Assembly: GCF_003116815.1 (NCBI RefSeq)
Contig: NZ_QDKQ01000077.1
Coordinates: 124,001-188,000, forward strand
Direction: 5' to 3'
Origin: Caulobacter endophyticus
GTDB taxonomy: Bacteria > Pseudomonadota > Alphaproteobacteria > Caulobacterales > Caulobacteraceae
Length of the DNA stretch: 64,000 nucleotides
Position 1 is the first letter of the stretch; the number at the start of each line of letters is the position of its first letter. Below the pieces are notes generated by a model that worked only from the letters and a program-made list of their open reading frames with translations, was not told the DNA's origin and did no database searches. This document shows positions 43,553 to 51,366 of the stretch, in pieces. Both the position numbers and the translations under genes were made by a program.

Positions 43553-43632
43553 GCGTGGGCGGTCCCAAGGACATGCCGGCCCCGATCCCCGACGCCCTGC
43601 TGTGGCGCGCGCCCGCTTTCTGAGGACCTGTC

Positions 43633-44793
43633 ATGTTCGAGTACTTCAAGAACTACGTCTGGAACCTGTCGGTCGACATCGCCATCGAGAGCGGCGCTCA
43701 GATCGGCGAGATCGACGAGATGTGCCGGCCGATGCGCGACGCGGTCGATCGCGGCGACGACGCGGGCACCGGCGAATTCCTCAAGCACTGGGTGGCCATG
43801 GCCGACAAGCTGTCGGACCTGGCGGCCGAGGACGAGGCCCAGGGCCGCAACTTCAGCGCCGGGACCAAGCTGCAGCGCGCCAGCCTCTATTACGTGACCG
43901 CCGAGCGCATGCAGGGCCACGGCCATCCGGGCCGCCAGGAGACCTACGCCAAGGCCCGCGCCGCCTTTGATCGCGCCATGGCCCTGGGCCGCGAGAACGC
44001 CGAGCGCGTCGAGATCCCCTACGAGGGCGGCGTGATCGCCGGCGTCTTCGTCAAGGCGGCGGGGGAGGGTCCTTCGCCGGTGGTGATCTACGTCAACGGC
44101 CTCGATAGCAACAAGGAGCTGCTCTATTGGAGCGGCCTGCCGACGGCTCTGCTGCGGCGCGGTGTCTCGACCCTGTGCATCGACCAGCCGGGCTCTGGCG
44201 AGGCCCTGCGCCTGCACGGCCTGCCCGCCACCCACGAGAGCGAGAAGTGGGCCTCCAAGGTCGTCGACTATCTGGAGACCCGTCCAGAGGTAGATCCCGA
44301 GCGTATCGGCATGACCGGCATCTCGCTGGGCGGCTACTACACGCCGCGCGCCGTGGCCATGGAGCCGCGCCTGGCCCTGGGCGTGGTCTGGGGCGCCAAT
44401 CACGACTGGGCGCAGGTCCAGCAGAAGCGCCTGGCCCGCGAGGGCGAGAACCCCGTGCCGCACTACTGGGCGCACGTCCAGTGGGTGTTCGGCGCCAAGG
44501 ACATGGACGACTTCCTGGAGAAGTCGAAGGGCATGACTCTGGACGGCGTGGTCGAAAAGATCGCCGTGCCGTTCCTGGTCACCCACGGCGAGCGCGATCG
44601 CCAGATCGGCGTCGAATACGCCCACGCCACCTATGACCAGCTGACGGGCAGCCCCAAGCGCGAGCTGAAGATCTTCACCGACCGCGAGGGCGGGGTCGAG
44701 CACGTCGGCGTGCCGGCCGGCCTCTTGGGCCTTTCCCGGTATGGCTTTGAGGTCGGCGATCAGGCTGCTCTCATCGGCCTTTGCCCGCTTTAG
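43633..44793 (+). CDS. Alpha/beta hydrolase, pseudooxynicotine-hydrolase-like
   Basis: A protein of 386 residues with a helical N-terminal cap (about 1-115) and an alpha/beta core like 2,6-dihydroxypseudooxynicotine hydrolase. It has VVIYVNGLDSNKELLYWSG, the nucleophile elbow GMTGISLGGYY and VTHGERDRQIG with the catalytic Asp. It probably cleaves the C-C bond of a ring-fission product from the neighbouring dioxygenase. The C-terminus is odd. After GGVEHVG, where the catalytic His should sit and a helical end is expected, the residues (VPAGLLGLSRYG and on) look unrelated, which suggests that the last 25 or so residues were replaced at a DNA junction near 44712. Confidence 0.82.
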   Translation: MFEYFKNYVWNLSVDIAIESGAQIGEIDEMCRPMRDAVDRGDDAGTGEFLKHWVAMADKLSDLAAEDEAQGRNFSAGTKLQRASLYYVTAERMQGHGHPGRQETYAKARAAFDRAMALGRENAERVEIPYEGGVIAGVFVKAAGEGPSPVVIYVNGLDSNKELLYWSGLPTALLRRGVSTLCIDQPGSGEALRLHGLPATHESEKWASKVVDYLETRPEVDPERIGMTGISLGGYYTPRAVAMEPRLALGVVWGANHDWAQVQQKRLAREGENPVPHYWAHVQWVFGAKDMDDFLEKSKGMTLDGVVEKIAVPFLVTHGERDRQIGVEYAHATYDQLTGSPKRELKIFTDREGGVEHVGVPAGLLGLSRYGFEVGDQAALIGLCPL

Positions 44794-44808
44794 CCTAGGA
44801 CCGATGAA

Positions 44809-45081
44809 TCAACAGAGGATGCCCACCGTCGCCAGCGACAGGAGACCCCTGTCCGGTAGACTGTAGACGTTACTGTAGACGAAGAGCGGGAACGCGATCG
44901 CGACAGCCCGCATGATGTCCTTTGGCTCGAACGAAATTTCGCTCAAGCGCGCGAGGCCCGAACCGATGACGATGGGCTTGCTCAGCCAAGCAAGCCGGCT
45001 GCGCTCGACAAGGACGTAGAGCACAACGGCCACGATGACGGGCGCGCCAAGCAGGACAGCGTACTCTGGAAGGAAGCTCAT
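44809..45081 (-). CDS. Hypothetical small membrane protein
   Basis: A protein of 90 residues, beginning MSFLPEYAVLLGAPVIVAVV, with two or three hydrophobic segments (about 6-25, 55-72 and 78-90). An AAGG Shine-Dalgarno lies about 13 nt before the ATG. I do not recognise the family. It lies at the edge of a region of gene debris and ends 15 nt from the convergent hydrolase gene, so it might itself be a trimmed gene. Confidence 0.45.
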   Translation of the reverse strand: MSFLPEYAVLLGAPVIVAVVLYVLVERSRLAWLSKPIVIGSGLARLSEISFEPKDIMRAVAIAFPLFVYSNVYSLPDRGLLSLATVGILC

Positions 45082-46111
45082 CAGTTCGACCTTGGTGCGG
45101 CGAGGACACGCCCAAGCGACCTCGTCTCGTGGGTGTGGACTAGCTCAACCATTGGCCGAGTCTTGGCTCGCGGTCACGGTAGGGGTTTCACTTCGGACCG
45201 CCTTAACGCGCCAGGCCTCCTCAGAATCTCAATGGCAAGGGCTCAGGGCGCCGTCCTCGGCGCGCTTGGGATCGGCTTCCGCTCTAAGATCGTCGGAGGG
45301 GCGGCCTTGCCGGGGCGCGCACGGCGACGGGGGAGGCGATCGTGCTCTGGTCAGGCGTCGGGGCGAATGACCTAGCTCGCCTGAACACGCCGTGCACGCA
45401 CCGCTTCGTCCAGCCGCTGTAGGGGCTCAAGATCGAAAACCAGTGTCGCTGCCGGGGCGTTCAACGACCAGCTATCGGTCAGACTGACCGGCGGCGGGGT
45501 CTTGGCGGCAGAGACGCACTGACGCCAAACGTGACGGAGTTACTCGACGAGTTCCTTGGTCTCCGTAGGACTAGCCGCTCAAGCGTCACGACATCGAGGT
45601 CGATAGCTTGGCTGTTGAGCAACGCCAAGCGAAGCCCCAGGCTCAGGCGGAGCGTGACGTCATCTTGGCTCATGCTCGGCTCCCCTGAGCGCGGATCTAT
45701 ACATTCTGGAACCTGGTTTGAGCCGGCGAAGTCATTGAGCTCGTTGAGGTGCAGTCCAAGGCATCAGCGCATAGGCGCTGTACGGGCGTCGAACATGACA
45801 TTATCGTATCAGGCAGATCACCTTTTCGGACGAGGCCCGCGTTTACTGCCTTTATCGCTCCGGGGGATCCTCTGGAGTAGAATAGCGTACTCGTAGTTAT
45901 CAGTTTCGTCCGACAAGGGGCGCCAGCCCGGTGCAATCCAAGCAGCACTAAAGTCGCCGATTCAGCTGCCAAGGTCCGATGCAGTTGGTGCTGTCTTCCG
46001 GTTGCTGAACGCCACGCTCCCGGGCTCTGAGCCAAAGGGCGGCTGACGCCATCGCCACGAAAAGTTTACGCGAGCGGCTGTCGCGATCGTCGGCGCTTGG
46101 CGGTCTAACCT
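45082..46111. other. One kilobase without a clear gene
   Basis: No convincing intact gene is present. The base composition is less GC-rich than the flanks, and codon-position bias is poor in every frame. The only protein-like pieces are a leftward fragment at 45372-45673 (listed separately). The stretch 45680-46100 shows nothing I can name. Confidence 0.5.
45372..45673 (-). pseudogene. Possible frameshifted small gene
   Basis: An ATG at 45673 opens MSQDDVTLRLSLGLRLALLN and stays open to 45479. In a second frame, ending at a TAG at 45372, the residues VSLTDSWSLNAPAATLVFDL and EPLQRLDEAV look protein-like but have no start. One frameshift near 45500 would join them into a protein of about 95 residues. 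The product is unknown, and the call is weak. Confidence 0.25.
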
Positions 46112-46711
46112 ATGCGCCGCGGCCGTCTTGCTCGCTGGCGCAGCGGGGGACGGCATGGGCGTGGGTATCTGGAGGTCGCGCGGAACTTCGGCGCGGGGCT
46201 GCGGGGTGCTTCCGTGCGCCTGACTTTCGAGCCGGCCCGGCCTGCGCCGGCGCCTCGCCTGTTTGAACTGGATCGGCTGAACACGCGCCCGCGGGGTGAG
46301 AACGAGGCCGAGATTCGTCTGCGTTGCGCCTCGGCGTTCCTCGGGCGCGGGGTTTCGGTGTGTCGCGTGCTGGGGCGCTACAAGCTGTTCGTCGACGGCC
46401 TGGACTATGGCCTGGGTCCTCATCTGCTGCTCGACGGCTATTGGGAGATGTGGACGACCGAGGCCATCGCCCGGGCGGTCAAGCCCGGCATGACCGTCGT
46501 CGATGTCGGCGCCAACCTCGGCTACTTCACTCTGCTGATGGCTGACCTGGTCGGGGCGGGCGGACGCGTCCATGCCTTCGAGCCCAACCCGCAGATCGCG
46601 ACCCTCCTGGCTCGCAGCGTCTCCATGCCGAGCAGGCCGCGATCGACGATCAGGTCCAGCAAGGTGCCGGGGTGGGCGTCCATGGGCCGTTGCCTCGATG
46701 CGTACTGCTAA
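46112..46711 (+). pseudogene. FkbM-type methyltransferase, 3'-truncated
   Basis: The middle of the frame is a good FkbM family SAM-dependent methyltransferase. YKLFVDGLDYGLGPHLLLDG and YWEMWTTEAIARAVKPG lead into motif I, VVDVGANLGYFTLLM, and motif II, VHAFEPNPQIATLLARS. Homology stops at about base 46625, shortly after motif II, and the last 28 or so codons look random. A full FkbM domain needs roughly 100 more residues. The N-terminal 30 residues are also Arg/Gly-rich and doubtful. It is treated as a remnant. Confidence 0.7.
46620..46684 (-). pseudogene. 5' fragment of an unknown leftward gene
   Basis: On the minus strand an ATG at 46684, with GAGG 13 nt upstream, opens MDAHPGTLLDLIVDRGLLGM, which looks like a real N-terminus with amphipathic helices. 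It runs straight into the truncated end of the FkbM gene, where coding character in this strand is lost. This is the pattern expected where two broken genes were joined. The product is unknown. Confidence 0.3.
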
Positions 46712-46890
46712 CTTATTCGGATTTCATGCATCCGCTGCTACCCATAGGTGTTTTTCGATGTTGTTTTGGGAAGTCTATTTGTTGCAAATTTTTTTGACCG
46801 AAATTCAGTAATTAAATTGTGCGGATTTCAGCTGGCCAATTTTGCATTGGTTGCGATAATATTTCACTGTGCATAAGCACAGTCGCTCAT

Positions 46891-46968
46891 GGGATCAGCT
46901 ATGCGGGCGACTACGGCGATCGCGCGACCGACCACGGCGCCCGCGCCCAGTTCAGCTGGAAGTTCTGA
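46891..46968 (+). pseudogene. C-terminal tail of an outer-membrane beta-barrel gene
   Basis: One frame reads GISYAGDYGDRATDHGARAQ followed by FSWKF and a TGA at 46966-46968. Alternating polar and hydrophobic residues ending in a C-terminal Phe are the outer-membrane insertion signal of porins and autotransporters. A stem-loop terminator follows at the expected distance. The rest of the gene is missing: upstream the frame loses barrel character and soon meets a stop. Confidence 0.5.
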
Positions 46969-46992
46969 TCGGGGCGGCCTCGCCACGATTCT

Positions 46993-47027
46993 GGCGGCCT
47001 CTTCCACGGGAGGGGCCGCCTTCATTT
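46993..47027 (+). terminator. Terminator of the lost barrel gene
   Basis: GGCGGCC (46993-46999) pairs with GGCCGCC (47014-47020), extended inward by mostly paired CTTCC/GGGAGG, and is followed by TTCATTTG. It lies 25 nt after the barrel-tail stop codon. Confidence 0.65.
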
Positions 47028-47243
47028 GATGGTTGGTCCAGGATTCCAACGCTTCGCCGGCGTCGTCGCGCGCTCGCCATGAAGCCCATGTAGGGGTTTG
47101 GCGTTTTAAAGGCCTCGATCACGCTCTGCCGCTTCGCTGACGGGAAGGGTATGTTAGCGAATAAGTGGATCGCGTGATAAGAGGCCCGCCCCCTTGATTC
47201 AGGTCGGCTGGCGAGGGGCTGTTCGGTTTTAGGAGACCCCAGA

Positions 47244-48449
47244 ATGAGCCGGGTGCTGGTTATCGGTGCGGGTGGCGTTGGTTCGGTCGCTGTCCACAAG
47301 ATGGCGATGAACAAGGACATCTTCTCGCACATCACCTTGGCGAGCCGCACGAAGTCAAAGTGCGACGCCATCGCCAAGTCGGTGCTGGAGCGCACGGGCG
47401 TTGCCATCGACACAGCTGCGATCGACGCCGACGACGTCGCCGCCACGACCGCGCTGATCAAGTCGGTGCAGCCGGCCCTGGTGGTCAACCTGGCCCTGCC
47501 TTACCAGGACCTGGCGATCATGGACGCCTGCCTGGCGTCGGGCGTGAACTATCTCGACACGGCCAACTACGAGCCGCGCGACGAGGCCAAGTTCGAGTAC
47601 AGCTGGCAGTGGGCCTACCAGGACCGCTTCAAGGACGCCGGCCTGATGGCGCTGCTGGGCAGCGGCTTCGACCCGGGCGTGACCTCGGTGTTCACGACCT
47701 ACACCAAGAAGCACCTGCTGGACCGGATCGACACGCTCGACATCCTCGATTGCAACGGCGGCGACACCGGCCTGCCGTTCGCCACCAACTTCAACCCCGA
47801 GATCAACCTGCGCGAAGTGACCGCCCCGTCGCGCCACTGGGAAAACGGCCAGTGGATCGAGGGCCCGGCGCTCAGCCACAAGCAGGTGTTCGACTTCGAG
47901 GGCGTCGGCCCCAAGAACATGTACCTCATGTACCATGAGGAACTGGAGTCCCTGGCCAAGTTCTACCCGGAGATCCAGCGCATCCGCTTCTGGATGACCT
48001 TCGGCGACAGCTACCTCAAGCACCTGGAAGTGCTGGGCAATGTCGGCATGACCAGCATCGAGCCGATGATGTTCCAGGGCCGCGAGATCATCCCGATGGA
48101 GCTGCTCAAGGCGCTGCTGCCCGAGCCGTCGTCGCTGGGCCCGCTCACCAAGGGCAAGACCAATATCGGCACGATCGCCACCGGCGAGAAGGACGGCAAG
48201 GCCCGCACCGTCTACGTCAAGAACATCTGCGATCACGAGGAAGCCTACGCCGAGACCGGCAACCAGGCCGTCAGCTACACGACCGGCGTGCCGGCCATGA
48301 TCGGCGCGGCCATGATGCTGACCGGCAAGTGGAAGGGCGAGGGCGTGTTCAACATGGAGCAGCTCGATCCGGATCCGTTCATGGACATGCTGAACCAGCA
48401 TGGCCTGCCCTGGACGGTCGAGGACCTGGCGGCTCCGCTGGCGTTCTAA
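47244..48449 (+). CDS. Carboxynorspermidine/carboxyspermidine dehydrogenase
   Basis: A protein of 401 residues of the saccharopine dehydrogenase-like family. The Rossmann N-terminus is SRVLVIGAGGVGSVAVHKMA, and YLDTANYEPRDEAKFEYSWQ and LLGSGFDPGVTSVFTTYTKK are characteristic of the carboxy(nor)spermidine branch. It condenses a diamine (putrescine or diaminopropane) with aspartate beta-semialdehyde using NADPH. The next gene encodes the matching decarboxylase (19 nt gap), which makes the assignment firm. AGGAGACCCC precedes the ATG. Confidence 0.93.
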   Translation: MSRVLVIGAGGVGSVAVHKMAMNKDIFSHITLASRTKSKCDAIAKSVLERTGVAIDTAAIDADDVAATTALIKSVQPALVVNLALPYQDLAIMDACLASGVNYLDTANYEPRDEAKFEYSWQWAYQDRFKDAGLMALLGSGFDPGVTSVFTTYTKKHLLDRIDTLDILDCNGGDTGLPFATNFNPEINLREVTAPSRHWENGQWIEGPALSHKQVFDFEGVGPKNMYLMYHEELESLAKFYPEIQRIRFWMTFGDSYLKHLEVLGNVGMTSIEPMMFQGREIIPMELLKALLPEPSSLGPLTKGKTNIGTIATGEKDGKARTVYVKNICDHEEAYAETGNQAVSYTTGVPAMIGAAMMLTGKWKGEGVFNMEQLDPDPFMDMLNQHGLPWTVEDLAAPLAF

Positions 48450-48468
48450 GCACCAAGAACGAGAACAT

Positions 48469-49641
48469 ATGGAAACCAGGGCCGGTGATCCGGGCGCATT
48501 CGCGCATTTCGACCTGAACCGCGTTTCCTCGCCCGCCTTCGTGGTGGACGAGGTCGCGGTGCGGCGCAATCTGGCCGTCCTGAAGGATGTGCGGGACCGG
48601 GGGAGCGCCCGCGTTCTGCTGGCCCTGAAGGCCTTTTCCATGTGGTCGCTGGCGGACGTCGTCGGGGAGTATCTCGACGGCGTCTGCGCCTCCGGTCTGT
48701 GGGAGGCGCGGCTGGCGCGTGAGTTCTACAAGGGCGAACTGACGACCTATTCACCGGCCTATAGAGCCGAGGACCTGCCGGAAATCCTGCGGTTGTCCGA
48801 CCACGTGATCTTCAACTCGCCTGATCAAATGACGCGTTTCGCCGATCTGATCGCCGAAGCGCGGGCGCAGGGCGAGGTCTTCGAGATCGGCCTGCGGCTC
48901 AATCCCGAACATTCCGAGGGCGAGGTCGCCAAGTACGACCCGGCACAGCCCTGTTCGCGGCTGGGCTTTCCGGTGTCGCAGCTGCGGCCCGAGCACATGC
49001 AGGGCGTCGACGGCCTGCACATCCACGCCCTGTGCGAGCAGGACTTCGAGCCGTTGGCCAGGATTTGGGCGGCGGTTGAGTCCAGGCTCGCCCCTATGCT
49101 GGGCGGGGTGAAGTGGCTGAACCTCGGCGGCGGTCACCACGTGACCCGCGCCGACTACCAGACCGACCGGCTGATCGGGTTCCTGAACGAAGTGGCCGCC
49201 CGCCACGGCGTGCAGGTCTATCTGGAGCCGGGCGAGGCTGTGGCTCTCGACGCCGGCATCCTGGTCGGCGAGGTGCTGGACGTCTTCGACAACGGCATGC
49301 CCATCGCCATCACCGACATTTCGGCCACCTGTCACATGCCGGACGTCATCGAGGCCCCGTATCGCCCCGCCATGCTCAAGGAACCGGCGGAGGGCGTGGT
49401 GGCGCGCCTGGGCGGGCCCTCGTGCCTGGCCGGCGACATCATCGGCGACTACGTCTTCGCCGAGCGTCCGGCGCCGGGCGCGCGGATCGCGTTCCTGGAC
49501 CAGGCCCACTACTCGATGGTCAAGACCAACACCTTCAACGGCGTGCCGCTGCCCGCGATCGCGCTGTGGAACAGCGAAACCGATGCGCTGAGGGTGATAC
49601 GGGAATTCGACTACGCCGATTTCCGTGATCGGCTCTCCTGA
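48469..49641 (+). CDS. nspC: Carboxynorspermidine decarboxylase
   Basis: A protein of 390 residues of the alanine-racemase-fold decarboxylases. The PLP Lys is in LLALKAFSMWS, and SRLGFPVSQL, HIHALCEQDFEPL, LNLGGGHHVTRADY and the metal- or substrate-binding SATCHMPDVIEAPYRP are NspC hallmarks. It removes CO2 from carboxy(nor)spermidine to yield spermidine or norspermidine, so this organism makes triamines by the aspartate-semialdehyde route rather than from decarboxylated S-adenosylmethionine. The start at METRAGD was chosen for position just after the dehydrogenase stop. Confidence 0.94.
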   Translation: METRAGDPGAFAHFDLNRVSSPAFVVDEVAVRRNLAVLKDVRDRGSARVLLALKAFSMWSLADVVGEYLDGVCASGLWEARLAREFYKGELTTYSPAYRAEDLPEILRLSDHVIFNSPDQMTRFADLIAEARAQGEVFEIGLRLNPEHSEGEVAKYDPAQPCSRLGFPVSQLRPEHMQGVDGLHIHALCEQDFEPLARIWAAVESRLAPMLGGVKWLNLGGGHHVTRADYQTDRLIGFLNEVAARHGVQVYLEPGEAVALDAGILVGEVLDVFDNGMPIAITDISATCHMPDVIEAPYRPAMLKEPAEGVVARLGGPSCLAGDIIGDYVFAERPAPGARIAFLDQAHYSMVKTNTFNGVPLPAIALWNSETDALRVIREFDYADFRDRLS

Positions 49642-49680
49642 GGCTGGCGTTCCGGCTCCGCCCGAGCTAGCAGACCGCCC

Positions 49681-51309
49681 ATGATCCGCCTCGACAACAT
49701 TTCCAAGCAGAACGGCCACCAGATCCTGTTCATCGAAGCTTCGATGGGCATCCAGAAGGGGGAGAAGGTCGGGCTCGTCGGCCCCAACGGCGCCGGCAAG
49801 ACGACGCTGTTCCGCATGATCACCGGCCAGGAGCAACCCGACGACGGGGTGGTCGGCATCGATTCCGGCATGCGGATCGGCTATTTCAGCCAGGACGTCG
49901 GCGAGATGGAAGGCCAGAGCGCCGTCGCCGCCGTGATGGACGGCGTCGGCCCCGTCAGCGCGCTGGCCGCCGAGATGGCCACGCTGGAGGCGGCCATGGT
50001 CGATCCGGACAAGGCCGACGAAATGGACGCCATCATCGAACGCTATGGCGAGGTGATGGAGCGCTTTCAGGAACTGGACGGCTATGCGTTGGAAGCGCGG
50101 GCCCGCGAGGTCCTGGCCGGCCTGAGCTTCAGCCAGGAGCGCATGGACGGCGACGTCGGCCTGCTGTCGGGCGGCTGGAAGATGCGCGTGGCGCTGGCCC
50201 GCATCCTGCTGATGCGTCCCGACGGTATGCTGCTGGACGAACCGTCCAACCACCTGGACCTGGAAAGCCTGATCTGGCTCGAAGCGTTCCTGAAGAACTA
50301 CGACGGCGCGTTGCTGATGACCTCGCACGACCGCGCCTTCATGAACCGGATCATCGGCAAGGTGGTCGAGATCGACGCGGGCTCGCTGATCACCTACTCG
50401 GGCGATCTGGACTTCTACGACCAGCAGCGCGCGCTCACGGAAGCGCAGCGCCAGGCGCAGTACGAGCGCCAGCAGGCTATGCTGGCCAAGGAAATCAAGT
50501 TCATCGAGAAGTTCAAGGCGCGCGCCTCGCACGCCGCCCAGGTGCAGAGCCGGGTCAAGAAGCTCGACAAGATCGAACGCGTCGAGGCCCCGCGTCGCCG
50601 CCAGACTGTGCAGTTCGAGTTCCAGAGCCCGCCGCGGTCGGGCGAGGACGTGATCAGCCTGCGCAATGTGCGCAAGGGCTATGGCGACAAGCCGATCTAC
50701 GATGGCCTCGACTTCCTGGTGCGCCGCAAGGAGCGCTGGTGTGTGCTGGGCGCCAACGGGGCGGGCAAGTCGACACTGCTGAAGCTGGTGGCCGGCGACG
50801 CCAAGCCCGACCAGGGCACAGTCAACATCGGCGCCAGCGTCAAGATGGGCTATTTCGCCCAGCACTCGATGGACCTGCTGGACGGCGAAGAGACGATCTT
50901 CGAGTCGCTGGAGCGCTCGTTCCCGCAGGCGGGGCAGGGCGCGCTGCGCACCCTGGCGGGCTGCTTCGGCTTCTCCGGCGACGACGTGGAAAAGCCCTGC
51001 CGCGTGCTGTCGGGCGGTGAGAAGGCGCGCCTGGTCATGGCCAAGATGCTGTTCGATCCGCCCAACCTGCTGGTGCTGGACGAGCCGACCAACCACCTGG
51101 ACATGGCGACCAAGGAAATGCTGGTCGCGGCCTTGGCCGACTTCGAGGGCACCATGCTCTTCGTCTCGCACGATCGCCACTTCCTGGCGGCCCTGAGCAA
51201 CCGTGTGCTGGAACTGACGCCCGAGGGCGTTCACCAGTATGGCGGCGGCTATACCGAATATGTCGACCGCACCGGCCAGGAAGCGCCGGGCCTGCATCCG
51301 GGCGGGTAG
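49681..51309 (+). CDS. ABC-F family ATPase (ribosome-associated type)
   Basis: A protein of 542 residues with two ABC domains on one chain and no membrane segments. It has Walker A GPNGAGKTT and GANGAGKST, signatures LSGGWKMRVALARILL and LSGGEKARLVMAKM, and Walker B LLLDEPSNHLDL and LVLDEPTNHLDM. A charged linker between the domains (about 245-310) contains many Gln/Arg. This is the ABC-F pattern (YbiT/EttA/Uup-like), which acts on the ribosome. The subgroup is not resolved; YbiT-like is most probable from the length. A shared terminator follows. Confidence 0.92.
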   Translation: MIRLDNISKQNGHQILFIEASMGIQKGEKVGLVGPNGAGKTTLFRMITGQEQPDDGVVGIDSGMRIGYFSQDVGEMEGQSAVAAVMDGVGPVSALAAEMATLEAAMVDPDKADEMDAIIERYGEVMERFQELDGYALEARAREVLAGLSFSQERMDGDVGLLSGGWKMRVALARILLMRPDGMLLDEPSNHLDLESLIWLEAFLKNYDGALLMTSHDRAFMNRIIGKVVEIDAGSLITYSGDLDFYDQQRALTEAQRQAQYERQQAMLAKEIKFIEKFKARASHAAQVQSRVKKLDKIERVEAPRRRQTVQFEFQSPPRSGEDVISLRNVRKGYGDKPIYDGLDFLVRRKERWCVLGANGAGKSTLLKLVAGDAKPDQGTVNIGASVKMGYFAQHSMDLLDGEETIFESLERSFPQAGQGALRTLAGCFGFSGDDVEKPCRVLSGGEKARLVMAKMLFDPPNLLVLDEPTNHLDMATKEMLVAALADFEGTMLFVSHDRHFLAALSNRVLELTPEGVHQYGGGYTEYVDRTGQEAPGLHPGG

Positions 51310-51322
51310 GGACGCAGCGTCT

Positions 51323-51353
51323 GGCCGGGCCGTCGGAAATCCGACGCCCGGCC
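51323..51353. terminator. Bidirectional terminator, ABC-F / TonB receptor
   Basis: GGCCGGGC-C-GTCGGA pairs with TCCGACGCCCGGCC, leaving one bulged C and a 2-nt loop, in the 57-nt gap between two convergent genes. Confidence 0.65.
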
Positions 51354-51366
51354 GAACCGATTGCGA

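Larger units (their letters stand above)
46712..47243. other. AT-rich stretch, barrel fragment and terminator
   Basis: 46720-46870 is markedly AT-rich for this genome and contains CGGATTTCA twice (46719-46727 and 46822-46830). It is followed by the last codons of an outer-membrane barrel gene and its terminator (listed separately). From 47028 to 47243 only the promoter and leader of the polyamine gene are expected; AGGAG lies 9 nt before its start. Confidence 0.45.

Noticed and set aside
45680..46110. Leftward ORF 45697-46035 as a gene
   Set aside because: No recognisable domain, unusual composition with many Ser/Thr/Arg and no ribosome-binding site; it sits in the debris region.
48751..51297. 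Leftward 848-codon open frame
   Set aside because: It lies opposite nspC and the ABC-F gene, which have unmistakable motifs. Its Arg/His/Gly-rich sequence is the usual antisense shadow in high-GC DNA.
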